A DNA stretch of 63,972 nt from Arthrobacter sp. 131MFCol6.1 (GCF_000374925.1 NZ_KB895557.1:1-63972); one strand, 5' to 3'. Counted from the stretch's first letter, positions 32,584 through 40,511 are shown. A program made the numbers and translations. Notes: a model not told the origin generated them from the letters alone.

Positions 32584-34105
32584 AGCACCGGACCCCAGGC
32601 TGCACGCCCTCGTGGAGGGCATCGTGCGGATCGCCGGAGGCGATCTGAGCACCCGGATCCCGCATTCGGGAGCCCGCGACGACGTTGCCGCCGTCATCGC
32701 CGGCATCAACCTGATGGCCGATGACCTGCAGACCATTTACCAGGAGCTGGAAGAGCGGGTCGAAAGCCGCACGGCCATGCTGCGCGAGGCGCAGGTGGAG
32801 CTCGAACGCATGGCGCTGACCGATCCCCTGACCCAGCTCGCCAACCGGACGGCGCTGAACTCGGTCCTGAGCCATGCCCTGGCGGAGTCCTCGCGCGGCG
32901 AGATGCCGCCGGCCCTCCTGATTCTGGATCTCGATTCCTTCAAGGGCATTAACGACACCCTGGGGCACAGCGCCGGCGACGACGTCCTGCGGGCCATCGC
33001 ACGCCGGCTCCAGGACGCCGTCCGCGAAACGGATACCGTGGCGCGCCTTGGCGGCGACGAGTTCGCCGTCATGCTGCCGAAGTCCAATCTGGTCCGGGCA
33101 CGCCGGGTGGCGAACAGGATCCTCAAGGCCCTCAGTGAGAGCCTCGACGTCGGGGACCTGAAAGTCACCTGCGGAACGAGCATCGGCCTGCGGATCGCGG
33201 AACCCGGCCAGTCCGTCGATGACCTGGTCATGGAGGCCGACACGGCCATGTACGCGGCCAAGGCGCAGCAGCACAGCAGCATCAAAGTCTTCGAGCCGGC
33301 CCTCCTGTACGCGCGCCGGCTGCAGAGCGTCATGATTACGGAAATGCGCGAGGCCATCCGGCAGGACCAGCTGACCCTGCACTACCAGCCGGTGGTGGAT
33401 CTCGCGACCGGCAGGATCGAGGGCGTGGAGGCGCTGGTCCGGTGGAACCACCCGGAGCGCGGTCTGCTCATGCCGGACCAGTTCATTCCCCTGGCCGAGG
33501 AAACCGGCATGATCGTGGACCTGGGCCACTGGGTGCTGCGCAATGCCGTGCGCCAATTGCGGAAATGGCAGCAGGACCTGCAGGTGGACAGCAGCTTTAA
33601 CGTTCGGGTCAATATTTCCACCACCGAACTGCAAAACCTCGAGCTGATCGAACATGTGCGGGACATCCTCAGGGAGACCGGCGTGGATGCATCAAACCTG
33701 ATCGTGGAGCTGACGGAGTCCATGGCCGTCAATGGAGGAGACGTCGACCAGTATTCGCTCAACGGCCTCCGCCGGCTCGGCGTGCAGCTGGAGATCGATG
33801 ACTTCGGGACCGGCTATTCCTCCATCAGCTACTTGCGCAAGCTGCCGGTGAACGTGGTCAAGATCGACCGCAGCCTGATCAGCGGCCTCGGCGACGACGA
33901 GCAGCAGCGGGACTTCGTCGCCGCGGTGCTGCACCTCATCCACGCCTGCGGCCTGAAGGCGCTGGCCGAGGGGATAGAGACGGCGGAACAGGCGGAAGTC
34001 TTGCGAGAAATGGGCTGCGGCAGCGGCCAGGGCTATTACTTTGGCAGGCCTGCGCCGGCGGGCGAGATCGTGGCGTTGTTTGCAGGGAATGGAAAGCTGT
34101 TGTAG
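32573..34105 (+). CDS. GGDEF-EAL c-di-GMP turnover enzyme with HAMP-like start
   Basis: A 510-residue cytoplasmic protein. The first ~60 residues (AGGDLSTRIPHSGARDDVAAVIAGINLMADDL) are HAMP-like, followed by a coiled coil. The GGDEF domain has an intact LGGDEF active site and an RETD inhibitory site exactly five residues upstream. The EAL domain has VEALVRW, NISTTEL, VELTES, IDDFGTGYSS, KIDRSLI and EGIETAEQ, so all metal ligands and catalytic residues remain. It could both make and degrade c-di-GMP. GTG 32573 overlaps the STAS-like gene by 11 bases. It has no membrane span, so the HAMP-like part must take another input. Confidence 0.93.
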   Translation: MKNEAPDPRLHALVEGIVRIAGGDLSTRIPHSGARDDVAAVIAGINLMADDLQTIYQELEERVESRTAMLREAQVELERMALTDPLTQLANRTALNSVLSHALAESSRGEMPPALLILDLDSFKGINDTLGHSAGDDVLRAIARRLQDAVRETDTVARLGGDEFAVMLPKSNLVRARRVANRILKALSESLDVGDLKVTCGTSIGLRIAEPGQSVDDLVMEADTAMYAAKAQQHSSIKVFEPALLYARRLQSVMITEMREAIRQDQLTLHYQPVVDLATGRIEGVEALVRWNHPERGLLMPDQFIPLAEETGMIVDLGHWVLRNAVRQLRKWQQDLQVDSSFNVRVNISTTELQNLELIEHVRDILRETGVDASNLIVELTESMAVNGGDVDQYSLNGLRRLGVQLEIDDFGTGYSSISYLRKLPVNVVKIDRSLISGLGDDEQQRDFVAAVLHLIHACGLKALAEGIETAEQAEVLREMGCGSGQGYYFGRPAPAGEIVALFAGNGKLL

Positions 34106-34160
34106 TGCCGGGCCTGGTGGATGTTGGGCGGGGTCAGGCTGAACGAAGGTTAAACAGCGA

Positions 34161-34194
34161 CGGCGGGTCCCGGAATCACTTCCGACACCCGCCG
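34161..34194. terminator. bidirectional terminator-like hairpin
   Basis: Outer arms CGGCGGGT/ACCCGCCG and inner arms CGGAA/TTCCG around TCAC, between the convergent GGDEF-EAL gene and the microprotein gene. Confidence 0.7.
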
Positions 34195-34213
34195 CCTGTC
34201 AATGCAGTCTCCG

Positions 34214-34363
34214 TTACTTCTTTGTGGAGTCCGGCCACCAACCGATAGCGGCGACTGAGCTGTGTCCGGAGGTGTCAGCTGCAGCAGAAATCGCTGCGGA
34301 GGCGGACATTCCCGCGACAGCCAGCGCACCGGCGACGAGGAGTGTTGCGAGGGTCTTCTTCAT
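34214..34363 (-). CDS. 49-residue secreted microprotein (candidate signal pro-peptide)
   Basis: ATG at 34361-34363 follows AGGAG by 7 bases, and the frame ends TAA at 34214. The product opens MKKTLATLLVAGALAVAGM, a textbook Sec signal (two Lys, hydrophobic core), then ASAAISAA with likely signal-peptidase-I sites. About 20-27 residues remain, rich in small and polar residues and ending IGWWPDSTKK, with a striking Trp-Trp-Pro. It lies 217 bases from, and divergent to, the all-TPR gene at 34581. A TATACT -10 (34421-34426, minus strand) is correctly placed. It is unlike any toxin or lantibiotic I know. A pheromone precursor is my leading idea; small wall protein is the alternative. Confidence 0.7.
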   Translation of the reverse strand: MKKTLATLLVAGALAVAGMSASAAISAAADTSGHSSVAAIGWWPDSTKK

Positions 34364-34580
34364 TAGGACTCCTGATACGTAAGAGGCTGATGTGACTCAT
34401 GTGACTTGTGGTGCAAATTTAGTATAGGGCCAAACGACACGCCGCTGTATAACGATTCGCTCGGCAATATGCGAAGTCGTGATATTCGCGCGAAGCTTCG
34501 GAAGTCCTGAGGCAATATTGCGCAGGTCTTGCTTGCGCGGTTTGTTCGTTTCCGCTCCTTCGGCAACGGATAATTGAGGC
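34364..34580. promoter_or_regulatory. AT-richer divergent promoter region of microprotein and TPR genes
   Basis: On the minus strand TATACT (34426-34421) can serve the microprotein, whose leader holds a TGTGACT direct repeat. On the plus strand GATAAT (34569-34574) ends 6 bases before the TPR ATG, implying a leaderless message. Overlapping palindromes TTCGCGCGAA (34485-34494) and CGAAGCTTCG (34491-34500), plus GGCAATAT repeats (34463 and 34524 area), are operator candidates. The composition is clearly more AT-rich than its neighbours. Confidence 0.5.
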
Positions 34581-35603
34581 ATGCAACAAAGTTCCGTTTC
34601 ACCCTCGTACGCCGCTGCAGAGCTGCAGGCGCGCGAGCTCCGGTCCAGTCACGACTTCAGCGAGGCCGCGAACGCCGCGCAGATGGCCGCGGATATTGCC
34701 ATTGCTGAAGGTGATTCGTCGTCGTGGTGGCACATGACGTTGTTCCGGGCCGAAAGCCTCATTGCCGCCGGAGAAATCGAAGCTTGCGCAGAACTCGCCA
34801 GCACATTGATTGCTGAACCCTGGGAGGGGAACCGGCAGCTTCAGGCCCAGGTGCACATCCTTCTGGCCCTGACCCGCAGGGGCATGGGCCTGCTCGAAGA
34901 GGCCGCCGATGAGGCGAGAATCGCAGCGGACCTCATGGACGGCGAAGACGACGTCGAAATTGCGGTCAAGGCCCGGCAGGCCCTCATTGCGGCGCTTGCC
35001 GATAGTGGGAGGCTTGACGAAGCGTGGGCGGAAAGCCTTGTCATGGCCGACATCATTTCGGGCGAAGTCGATGACCAGTTGGTGGGCAAGGCGTACTGGG
35101 TCATTGGAAACGTCGCGTTCCTTTGCAGCAAAGTCGCCGAGGGGCTGCACTATCACGAGCTCGCCGCTGCCACCTTTTCACCGGCCCGGAACCTGACCGT
35201 CTGGGCAAAGTTCAACAAGGCTTCTGCTGCCATGCGGCTCGCCGCCGATGTCGCGGACGCGGACACCCTGCGCTGCATTGAACGCGCGGAACTAGCCACA
35301 GATGTTATTGGCGGCACTGAGGAAGATCACATACTGCTCAAGCTGAACCGCGGCCACTGGAATTTTCTGGCGGGGGATCAGAAATCGGCGGTCGATACTC
35401 TCGACGACATCTTCCCGGTCCCCGAAAAGACGTCGCCGCAAATACTGGGCGAGGCCTATCTGCTTCTGGGACGGTCGCACGCCGCTTTGGGAAACGGGGT
35501 CGAAGCGCGCAAATACTTACTGGAAGCCGCCGACTACTTTGAGAAGGCGGGAGCCTCGCAACGTGCGGAGCAGGCCCTTGAGTTCCTGAACGAAGTACCC
35601 TGA
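34581..35603 (+). CDS. all-TPR (RRNPP/Rap-like) protein
   Basis: A 340-residue soluble protein made almost wholly of helix pairs of 34-40 residues: about eight TPR-like units from residue 11 to 330 (for example ELQARELRSSHDFSEAANAA, VHILLALTRRGMGLLEEAAD, AYLLLGRSHAALGNGVEARK). It carries no HTH, kinase or membrane segment. Superhelical TPR proteins of this length are peptide receptors in Firmicutes (Rap, with Phr peptides). GATAAT 6 bases before the ATG suggests leaderless translation. The divergent neighbour encodes a secreted microprotein, so a peptide-receptor role is attractive. A general scaffold role cannot be ruled out. Confidence 0.75.
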   Translation: MQQSSVSPSYAAAELQARELRSSHDFSEAANAAQMAADIAIAEGDSSSWWHMTLFRAESLIAAGEIEACAELASTLIAEPWEGNRQLQAQVHILLALTRRGMGLLEEAADEARIAADLMDGEDDVEIAVKARQALIAALADSGRLDEAWAESLVMADIISGEVDDQLVGKAYWVIGNVAFLCSKVAEGLHYHELAAATFSPARNLTVWAKFNKASAAMRLAADVADADTLRCIERAELATDVIGGTEEDHILLKLNRGHWNFLAGDQKSAVDTLDDIFPVPEKTSPQILGEAYLLLGRSHAALGNGVEARKYLLEAADYFEKAGASQRAEQALEFLNEVP

Positions 35604-35686
35604 CTTCGCGCTGAAGTGGACTTGCCCTCCGCTGGACTTGAGGGCTGGACAGAATGGCATGATGTCCTCCGGCCGGGCCGAACGCT

Positions 35687-35879
35687 GGACATGTCCCGTG
35701 CTCGAGGCCCGGTGCGAGGGACGACTCCAGTCGCCGCGACCAAGAATGGACATGTCCAGCGTTCTACGCCGGGTGTAGGGAAATAGCCCTGCCGCCGCGA
35801 CCGAGAATGGACATGTCCCGCGTCCGAAGCCGGGAATTGAGAAATAGCCCCGCCGCGCGGATCAGGACTGGACATGTCC
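35687..35879. repeat. 61-bp tandem intergenic repeat bounded by GGACATGTCC
   Basis: The palindrome GGACATGTCC occurs at 35687, 35748, 35809 and 35870, exactly 61 bases apart. The intervening DNA is a degenerate common unit (GCCGGG..., AGGGAAATAGCCC, GCCGCCGCGACC-AGAAT). More decayed traces extend back to about 35620. The last copy runs into the 3' end of the next minus-strand gene. Together with 35604-35686 this fills the 258-base gap. Confidence 0.92.
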
Positions 35880-36512
35880 CGGGGTGGGGGAAGCTGCGGC
35901 TGCCTTGCGGCCAAGTATTACGGCGGCGACGCCGGCCACGACGCTCAGCGCCAGAAGTACCCAGCCGGCCACGGTGAGACCGGAGGCCAGGGCGACCTGA
36001 CCGCCGTCGAGGGTGTCGGCGGACATCATTTCGTCGATCACCGTGTTGCCCCACAGCCGGACCGCAGCAAAGAGCAGCGGAAGCGACCACAGCGCCCAGC
36101 GCAGGGACTTCCGGGCCACGTTGGTTCCGATCAGCAGCAGCCAGGTGAAGCCAAAGATCAGCGGGAAGAGCATGCCGGCCGTCTTGTGGACGTAGTTCAG
36201 CTGGCCCCGGGCATCGGCGTCCATGGCCGCGCGCAGTTGCTCCACGAAGCCCAGGTCAAAGCCGCCGACCAACGAGTCGGGCATTGCCTGGCCGCCCGAC
36301 AACTGCGTGAGCTGGTTGAGGGTGAGCAGGTGCAGATACCAGAACAGGAACAGGCTGGCCACGACTCCGGCGATGACAATCAGGTTGCTGTTGCTCTGTG
36401 CCTTCTGCGGTGTCCGGCTGGTGGTCGGATTGATCACCGGAGGGAGATGGTGCTGGGGGACCGCCGCGTTGGCGCCGTGCTTTTTGATCCGCTGCGCGGG
36501 TGTCTTGGCCAT
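35862..36512 (-). CDS. four-TM-like membrane protein whose end lies in a repeat
   Basis: A 216-residue membrane protein of unknown family. A basic cytoplasmic N-terminus (MAKTPAQRIKKHGANAA) is followed by hydrophobic segments near 45-65, 110-128, 140-155 and 175-200. An external loop (LNQLTQLSGGQAMPDSLVGGFDLGFVEQLRAAMDADARGQLNYVHKTAG) separates the first two. GATAAT lies 6 bases before the ATG on the minus strand, so it is probably leaderless. Its last residues (PGHVQS) and stop codon are supplied by a copy of the 61-bp repeat, so the natural C-terminus may have been replaced. It diverges from the IMPase-family gene. Confidence 0.75.
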   Translation of the reverse strand: MAKTPAQRIKKHGANAAVPQHHLPPVINPTTSRTPQKAQSNSNLIVIAGVVASLFLFWYLHLLTLNQLTQLSGGQAMPDSLVGGFDLGFVEQLRAAMDADARGQLNYVHKTAGMLFPLIFGFTWLLLIGTNVARKSLRWALWSLPLLFAAVRLWGNTVIDEMMSADTLDGGQVALASGLTVAGWVLLALSVVAGVAAVILGRKAAAASPTPGHVQS

Positions 36513-36613
36513 GGCTCCATTATCGCCCGCCCTGCACGCCCCTCCGCGCCGCCGTCAGCCCGGCTGTCCGCACCGGCTGTTCACTGCCAACGGGCGCCGA
36601 TAGTCTGGGACGC

Positions 36614-37471
36614 GTGACCGAACTAGGAAAACACCGGCTCGGCCGGCACAGCACCGCAGAACTCGACCCGTCACTGGATGACTACCAACTGGCCGAGGCC
36701 CTGGTCCGCGAGGCCGGCACGCTGGCGCTGTTGATGCGGCAGGCGGGGCTTGAGGGCCGGCAGAAGACCTCTGTCTCGGACGTGGTCACGGCCGCCGACC
36801 ATGCCGCCGAGTCCTATGTCCTGGAACAGCTCCGGCGTTGCCGGCCCGATGACGCCGTCCTGGGCGAGGAGGGTGCCGCGGTGGCGGGCAGCAGCGGCCG
36901 GACCTGGGTCATTGACCCCGTCGACGGGACCTTCAACTTCCTGCATGGATCCACGTACTGGTGCTCGGCCATTGCCCTGAAGGATTCCTCCGGTGCAGGG
37001 CTCGGCGCCATCTTCCAGCCGGAGGAGGACAAACTCTGGCTGGGCGGGACGTCCCGGTCGGCGACGCTCAACGGCGAAAAACTGGTGGCCTTTCTGCCCG
37101 CTGCGTCCGGTGGCACCGGACGCTCCGACACGCCGCTGTCCGACCTCGGCGCGGCAACCTACATCCACCCGACGTGGCTGGCCGATCCGATGTGCGCCAT
37201 GCCCTGGCACGCGGCAGCGACATCGGCCGCCGCGCTGCGCATGTTCGGGTCCGGCTCCTGCGACCTCGGCCGGGTCGCAGACGGAGAGCTCGGCTGCTGG
37301 TTCCAGCACAGCTGCCCCGAGTGGGACTGGCTGCCCGGGAAGGCGATCGTAGAGGCGGCCGGCGGCGCGACCGACGTCGTGCGCGTCAACGGACTGGACT
37401 GGTTCATCGCGGGAGGCACGACGGCGGTGCAGCAGCTGCGCGCCGCGCTCAGCTCCGGGGGCGTCGGCTAG
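36614..37471 (+). CDS. inositol monophosphatase family protein
   Basis: A 285-residue Mg2+-dependent phosphatase of the IMPase superfamily. Metal-binding motifs are clear: GEEG (near 82), WVIDPVDGTFNFLHG (near 98-112) and EWDWLPGKAIVEAAGG (near 238). Substrates in the family include inositol phosphate, histidinol phosphate, fructose 1,6-bisphosphate and PAP; the Trp-rich TYWCSAIAL and CWFQHSCPEWDW segments do not settle which. GATAGT 9 bases before the GTG start (36614) suggests a leaderless transcript. Extending upstream in frame would overlap the divergent gene's start, so I reject that. Confidence 0.88.
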   Translation: MTELGKHRLGRHSTAELDPSLDDYQLAEALVREAGTLALLMRQAGLEGRQKTSVSDVVTAADHAAESYVLEQLRRCRPDDAVLGEEGAAVAGSSGRTWVIDPVDGTFNFLHGSTYWCSAIALKDSSGAGLGAIFQPEEDKLWLGGTSRSATLNGEKLVAFLPAASGGTGRSDTPLSDLGAATYIHPTWLADPMCAMPWHAAATSAAALRMFGSGSCDLGRVADGELGCWFQHSCPEWDWLPGKAIVEAAGGATDVVRVNGLDWFIAGGTTAVQQLRAALSSGGVG

Positions 37472-37496
37472 CTTCCCGCCTGCCGGACGTCCCGGG

Positions 37497-37790
37497 GGGA
37501 CATGCTCATTTTTCACGGCGGTGACCGTGGGACATGCTCATTGTTCGCGGCCGGGACTGGGCACAAGGGGAGTATGTCCATTGGCCACGGGTGGCGGATG
37601 GCATGCTCGTCCCGCTGGGCCGAGGCCGTGGGACATGCCCATTCTTCAGAACAACCTCGGCAGTCTTCAGAACAACCCGAGTCTTCTCCAGGGCAGTCTC
37701 CGCCGGGCATGCCCATTCTTCGCGGCCAGGAGTGGGCATAAGGTGTTTATGTCCACCGGGCGCGGGCAGGGGAGGGCATGTCCCGGAGGG
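37497..37790. repeat. degenerate GGGACATGCYCATT intergenic repeats
   Basis: Copies of GGGACATGCTCATT or GGG(A)CATGCCCATT start at 37497, 37529, 37630 and 37705. Two full units run about 50-55 bases and end in TATGTCCA, making an imperfect palindrome. CAGTCTTCAGAACAACC-like direct repeats lie inside (37640-37680). The units share ACATG-CCATTSTTCGCGGC with the reverse complement of the 61-bp repeats at 35.7 kb. The 361-base gap 37472-37832 has no gene. Confidence 0.8.
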
Positions 37791-37832
37791 CGGACACGGC
37801 TGTCAGCGCCACCGCCTAGACTTAGATACACC

Positions 37833-40385
37833 ATGGATATGTTGTTTGACCCTTACGCCGACGGACCCTTCCAAGCTGCCTCCAAGGCGGCGGCAGGCAC
37901 TAAAGCGCGGGCCGGGTCCGGCCTGGCGGGCCTGGATTCAGGGCCGGATTTCGCTCCGCATGGCGGCCCGCACGGCGCCCCGCACAGCGGAAGCGCGCAC
38001 GGCGACGGGCCCGACGGCGGCTGGGACCGCCCGCAGCTTCCGAACGCCGGCGAACTCCTCGAGGGGCTGAACCCGCAGCAGGAAGAAGCAGTCAAGCACG
38101 CCGGCAGCGCCCTGCTGATTGTGGCCGGCGCCGGCTCGGGCAAGACCCGTGTGCTCAGTAACCGGATCGCCTACCTAATTGCCACGAGGCGGGCGCACCA
38201 CGGCGAGATCCTGGCCATCACCTTCACCAACAAGGCCGCGGCCGAAATGCGGGAACGGATCGAGGTGCTGGTCGGCGGCCGGGCCAAGACCATGTGGATC
38301 TCCACCTTCCACTCGTCCTGCGTCCGGATCCTGCGCCGCGAGGCCAAGAACGTCGGGCTGAACTCCAACTTCTCGATCTACGACTCCGCCGACTCGCTGC
38401 GCCTGATCACCCTGGTCGCCAAGAACCTGGACCTCGACCCCAAGCGCTTCGCGCCCAAGGCCATCCAGCACAAGATTTCCGCGCTCAAGAACGAGCTGAT
38501 CGACGCCGACAGCTACTCCTCCAGCGCCAACTACAACGATCCCTTCGAGCAGGCCGTCGCCGAGGTCTTCAAGGGCTACACCCAGCGCCTGCGCCAGGCC
38601 AACGCCATGGACTTCGATGACCTGATTGCCGAGACCGTCTACATGTTTCGGGCCTTCCCGGCGCTCGCCGACTCCTACCGGCGCCGCTTCCGGCACGTCC
38701 TCGTGGACGAATACCAGGACACCAACCACGCCCAGTACGCCCTGGTGCGTGAGATCGTCGGCGAGGGCCCCGAGGCCGCCGAGCTCACCGTCGTCGGCGA
38801 TTCAGACCAGTCCATCTACGCCTTCCGCGGCGCGGACATCCGCAACATCGTGGAGTTCGAGAAGGACTACCCGGACGCCCGCACCATCAAGCTCGAGCAG
38901 AACTACCGCTCCACCCAGACCATCCTCAGCGCCGCCAACTCGGTGATCTCCCGCAACCCCAACCGGCCGGAGAAACGGCTCTGGACGGCCGAGGGCGACG
39001 GCGAGAAGATCGTCGGCTACGTCGGCGAGAACGAACACGACGAGGCCCAGTTCATCGCGAAGGAAATCGACCGGCTCCAGGACGAGGGCGACCTGCGCCC
39101 CGGCGACGTCGCCATTTTCTACCGCACCAACGCCCAGTCCCGCTCGATCGAGGACGTCCTGGTCCGCGTGGGGTTGCCCTACAAGGTGGTCGGCGGCACC
39201 CGCTTCTACGAGCGCAAGGAGATCAAGGACGCCCTCGCCTACCTGCGCGTCCTGGTCAACCCGGACGACGACGTCAACCTCCGCCGCATCCTCAACGAAC
39301 CCAAGCGCGGGATCGGTGACCGTGCCGAGGGTGCCGTCGCCGCCCTCGCCGAGCGTGAGCGCACCTCCTTCATGGCCGCCGCGAGGCGCGCAGATGAGGC
39401 CCCGGGCATGGCGACCCGGTCGCTCAACGCCGTGCTGGGCTTCGTGAAACTCCTCGACGACCTCGCCGAGGTCGCTTCCGGCTCCGGCGCCGCCGCGGCC
39501 CTCGAAGCCGTGCTCGAACAGACCGGCTACCTTGCCGGGCTGCGGTCCAGCACCGACCCGCAGGACGAGTCCAGGGTGGAGAACCTCGCCGAACTGGTCG
39601 CCGTTGTCCGGGAATACGAACGGGACAACCCCGAAGGCTCGCTCGGCGCCTTCCTGGAGCAGGTCTCCCTCGTGGCCGACGCCGACCAGATCCCGGACGC
39701 CCCCGGCGGTGACGCCCAAGACACGGCCGCCGCCGTCGCCGAAGCCAAGCGGCTCGGCGTCGTGACCCTGATGACCTTGCATACGGCCAAGGGCCTGGAA
39801 TTCCCGGTAGTGTTCCTTACCGGCATGGAGCACGGGCTGTTCCCGCACCAGCGCTCCGCAACGGATCCCAAGGAACTGGCCGAGGAACGCCGGCTGGCCT
39901 ACGTGGGCCTGACCCGTGCCCGCAAGCGGCTGTACCTGACCCGCTCCGAAGTCCGCAGCATGTGGGGCCAGAGCCAGTACAACCCCGCGAGCCAGTTCAT
40001 CGAGGAGATCCCGGCCGAGCTCGTCGAGTGGAAGCGCGAAGGCGCCAGCCGCCAGGGCGGAGGCTGGGGGAGCGGTGCCGGGATCGGGTCCAGCCGCTAT
40101 GGCGGATCGTTCTGGGGTGCAGGCACCGCTCGCGGCGCCGCGGCCAGCCCGTCCGCCGGGTTCAACGCCGATGTTCCCGCCGCCGTGGCCAAGAACAGGG
40201 TCCAGCCGCAGAAGGAAGTCGTCGCCGTCAGCGTCGGGGACAAGGTCAACCACACCAGCTTCGGCAACGGGACCGTCCTGGCGGTCGAGGGCGCCGGGGA
40301 CAAGACGGTCGCCAAGGTCAAGTTCGACGTCGGCGAGAAGCGGCTGCTGTTGCGCTACGCGCCGCTGACCAAGCTGGACGCCTAG
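37833..40385 (+). CDS. pcrA: UvrD/PcrA-type ATP-dependent DNA helicase
   Basis: An 850-residue superfamily-1 3'-5' helicase used in excision repair and clearing of replication forks. A disordered Gly/His/Ala N-terminus (about 1-65) precedes the motor: motif I AGAGSGKT (98-105), Ia TFTNKAAAEM, II DEYQDT, III GDSDQSIYAFRGAD, IV NYRSTQ, V LMTLHTAKGLEFPVV and VI YVGLTRARKRLYL. The C-terminal ~55 residues (GDKVNHTSFGNGTVLAVEG) are the Tudor-like domain that contacts RNA polymerase. I placed the start at ATG 37833; TAGACT and TTAGAT just upstream and no ribosome site suggest a leaderless message. In-frame sequence further upstream lies in repeats. Confidence 0.94.
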   Translation: MDMLFDPYADGPFQAASKAAAGTKARAGSGLAGLDSGPDFAPHGGPHGAPHSGSAHGDGPDGGWDRPQLPNAGELLEGLNPQQEEAVKHAGSALLIVAGAGSGKTRVLSNRIAYLIATRRAHHGEILAITFTNKAAAEMRERIEVLVGGRAKTMWISTFHSSCVRILRREAKNVGLNSNFSIYDSADSLRLITLVAKNLDLDPKRFAPKAIQHKISALKNELIDADSYSSSANYNDPFEQAVAEVFKGYTQRLRQANAMDFDDLIAETVYMFRAFPALADSYRRRFRHVLVDEYQDTNHAQYALVREIVGEGPEAAELTVVGDSDQSIYAFRGADIRNIVEFEKDYPDARTIKLEQNYRSTQTILSAANSVISRNPNRPEKRLWTAEGDGEKIVGYVGENEHDEAQFIAKEIDRLQDEGDLRPGDVAIFYRTNAQSRSIEDVLVRVGLPYKVVGGTRFYERKEIKDALAYLRVLVNPDDDVNLRRILNEPKRGIGDRAEGAVAALAERERTSFMAAARRADEAPGMATRSLNAVLGFVKLLDDLAEVASGSGAAAALEAVLEQTGYLAGLRSSTDPQDESRVENLAELVAVVREYERDNPEGSLGAFLEQVSLVADADQIPDAPGGDAQDTAAAVAEAKRLGVVTLMTLHTAKGLEFPVVFLTGMEHGLFPHQRSATDPKELAEERRLAYVGLTRARKRLYLTRSEVRSMWGQSQYNPASQFIEEIPAELVEWKREGASRQGGGWGSGAGIGSSRYGGSFWGAGTARGAAASPSAGFNADVPAAVAKNRVQPQKEVVAVSVGDKVNHTSFGNGTVLAVEGAGDKTVAKVKFDVGEKRLLLRYAPLTKLDA

Positions 40386-40479
40386 CTGACCGCACAGCTG
40401 GACGTTCGGCCGAAGACCCGGCGGGAGCCGGGAGCGGAACCCGGAGACCGGTCCGCCGGCACCCCACGCTGCCGGATGC

Positions 40480-40511
40480 ACGGGCGTTCGCCCTACGTTA
40501 CGAACGCCCGT
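40480..40511 (+). terminator. hairpin downstream of pcrA
   Basis: ACGGGCGTTCG (40480-40490) and CGAACGCCCGT (40501-40511) form an 11-bp perfect stem with a 10-base loop; no T run follows. TAGAAT at 40591-40596 further on is a possible -10 for the sucCD leader. Confidence 0.65.

Noticed and set aside
34214..34363. Microprotein as a type I toxin or lantibiotic
   Set aside because: No Cys/Ser/Thr-rich core or modification enzyme nearby; the hydrophobic part is a cleavable-type signal followed by a polar tail.
35687..35879. CRISPR array
   Set aside because: Only the 10-bp palindrome is constant; the intervening DNA is itself a repeated unit rather than unique spacers, and no cas genes are present.
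36500..36613. N-terminal extension of the IMPase-family protein by 38 residues
   Set aside because: It would overlap the divergent gene's start, is Pro/Arg-rich and lacks a ribosome site; homology begins after GTG 36614.
37521..37832. 104-residue upstream extension of PcrA
   Set aside because: It translates the intergenic repeats; the family start and a -10 box fit ATG 37833.
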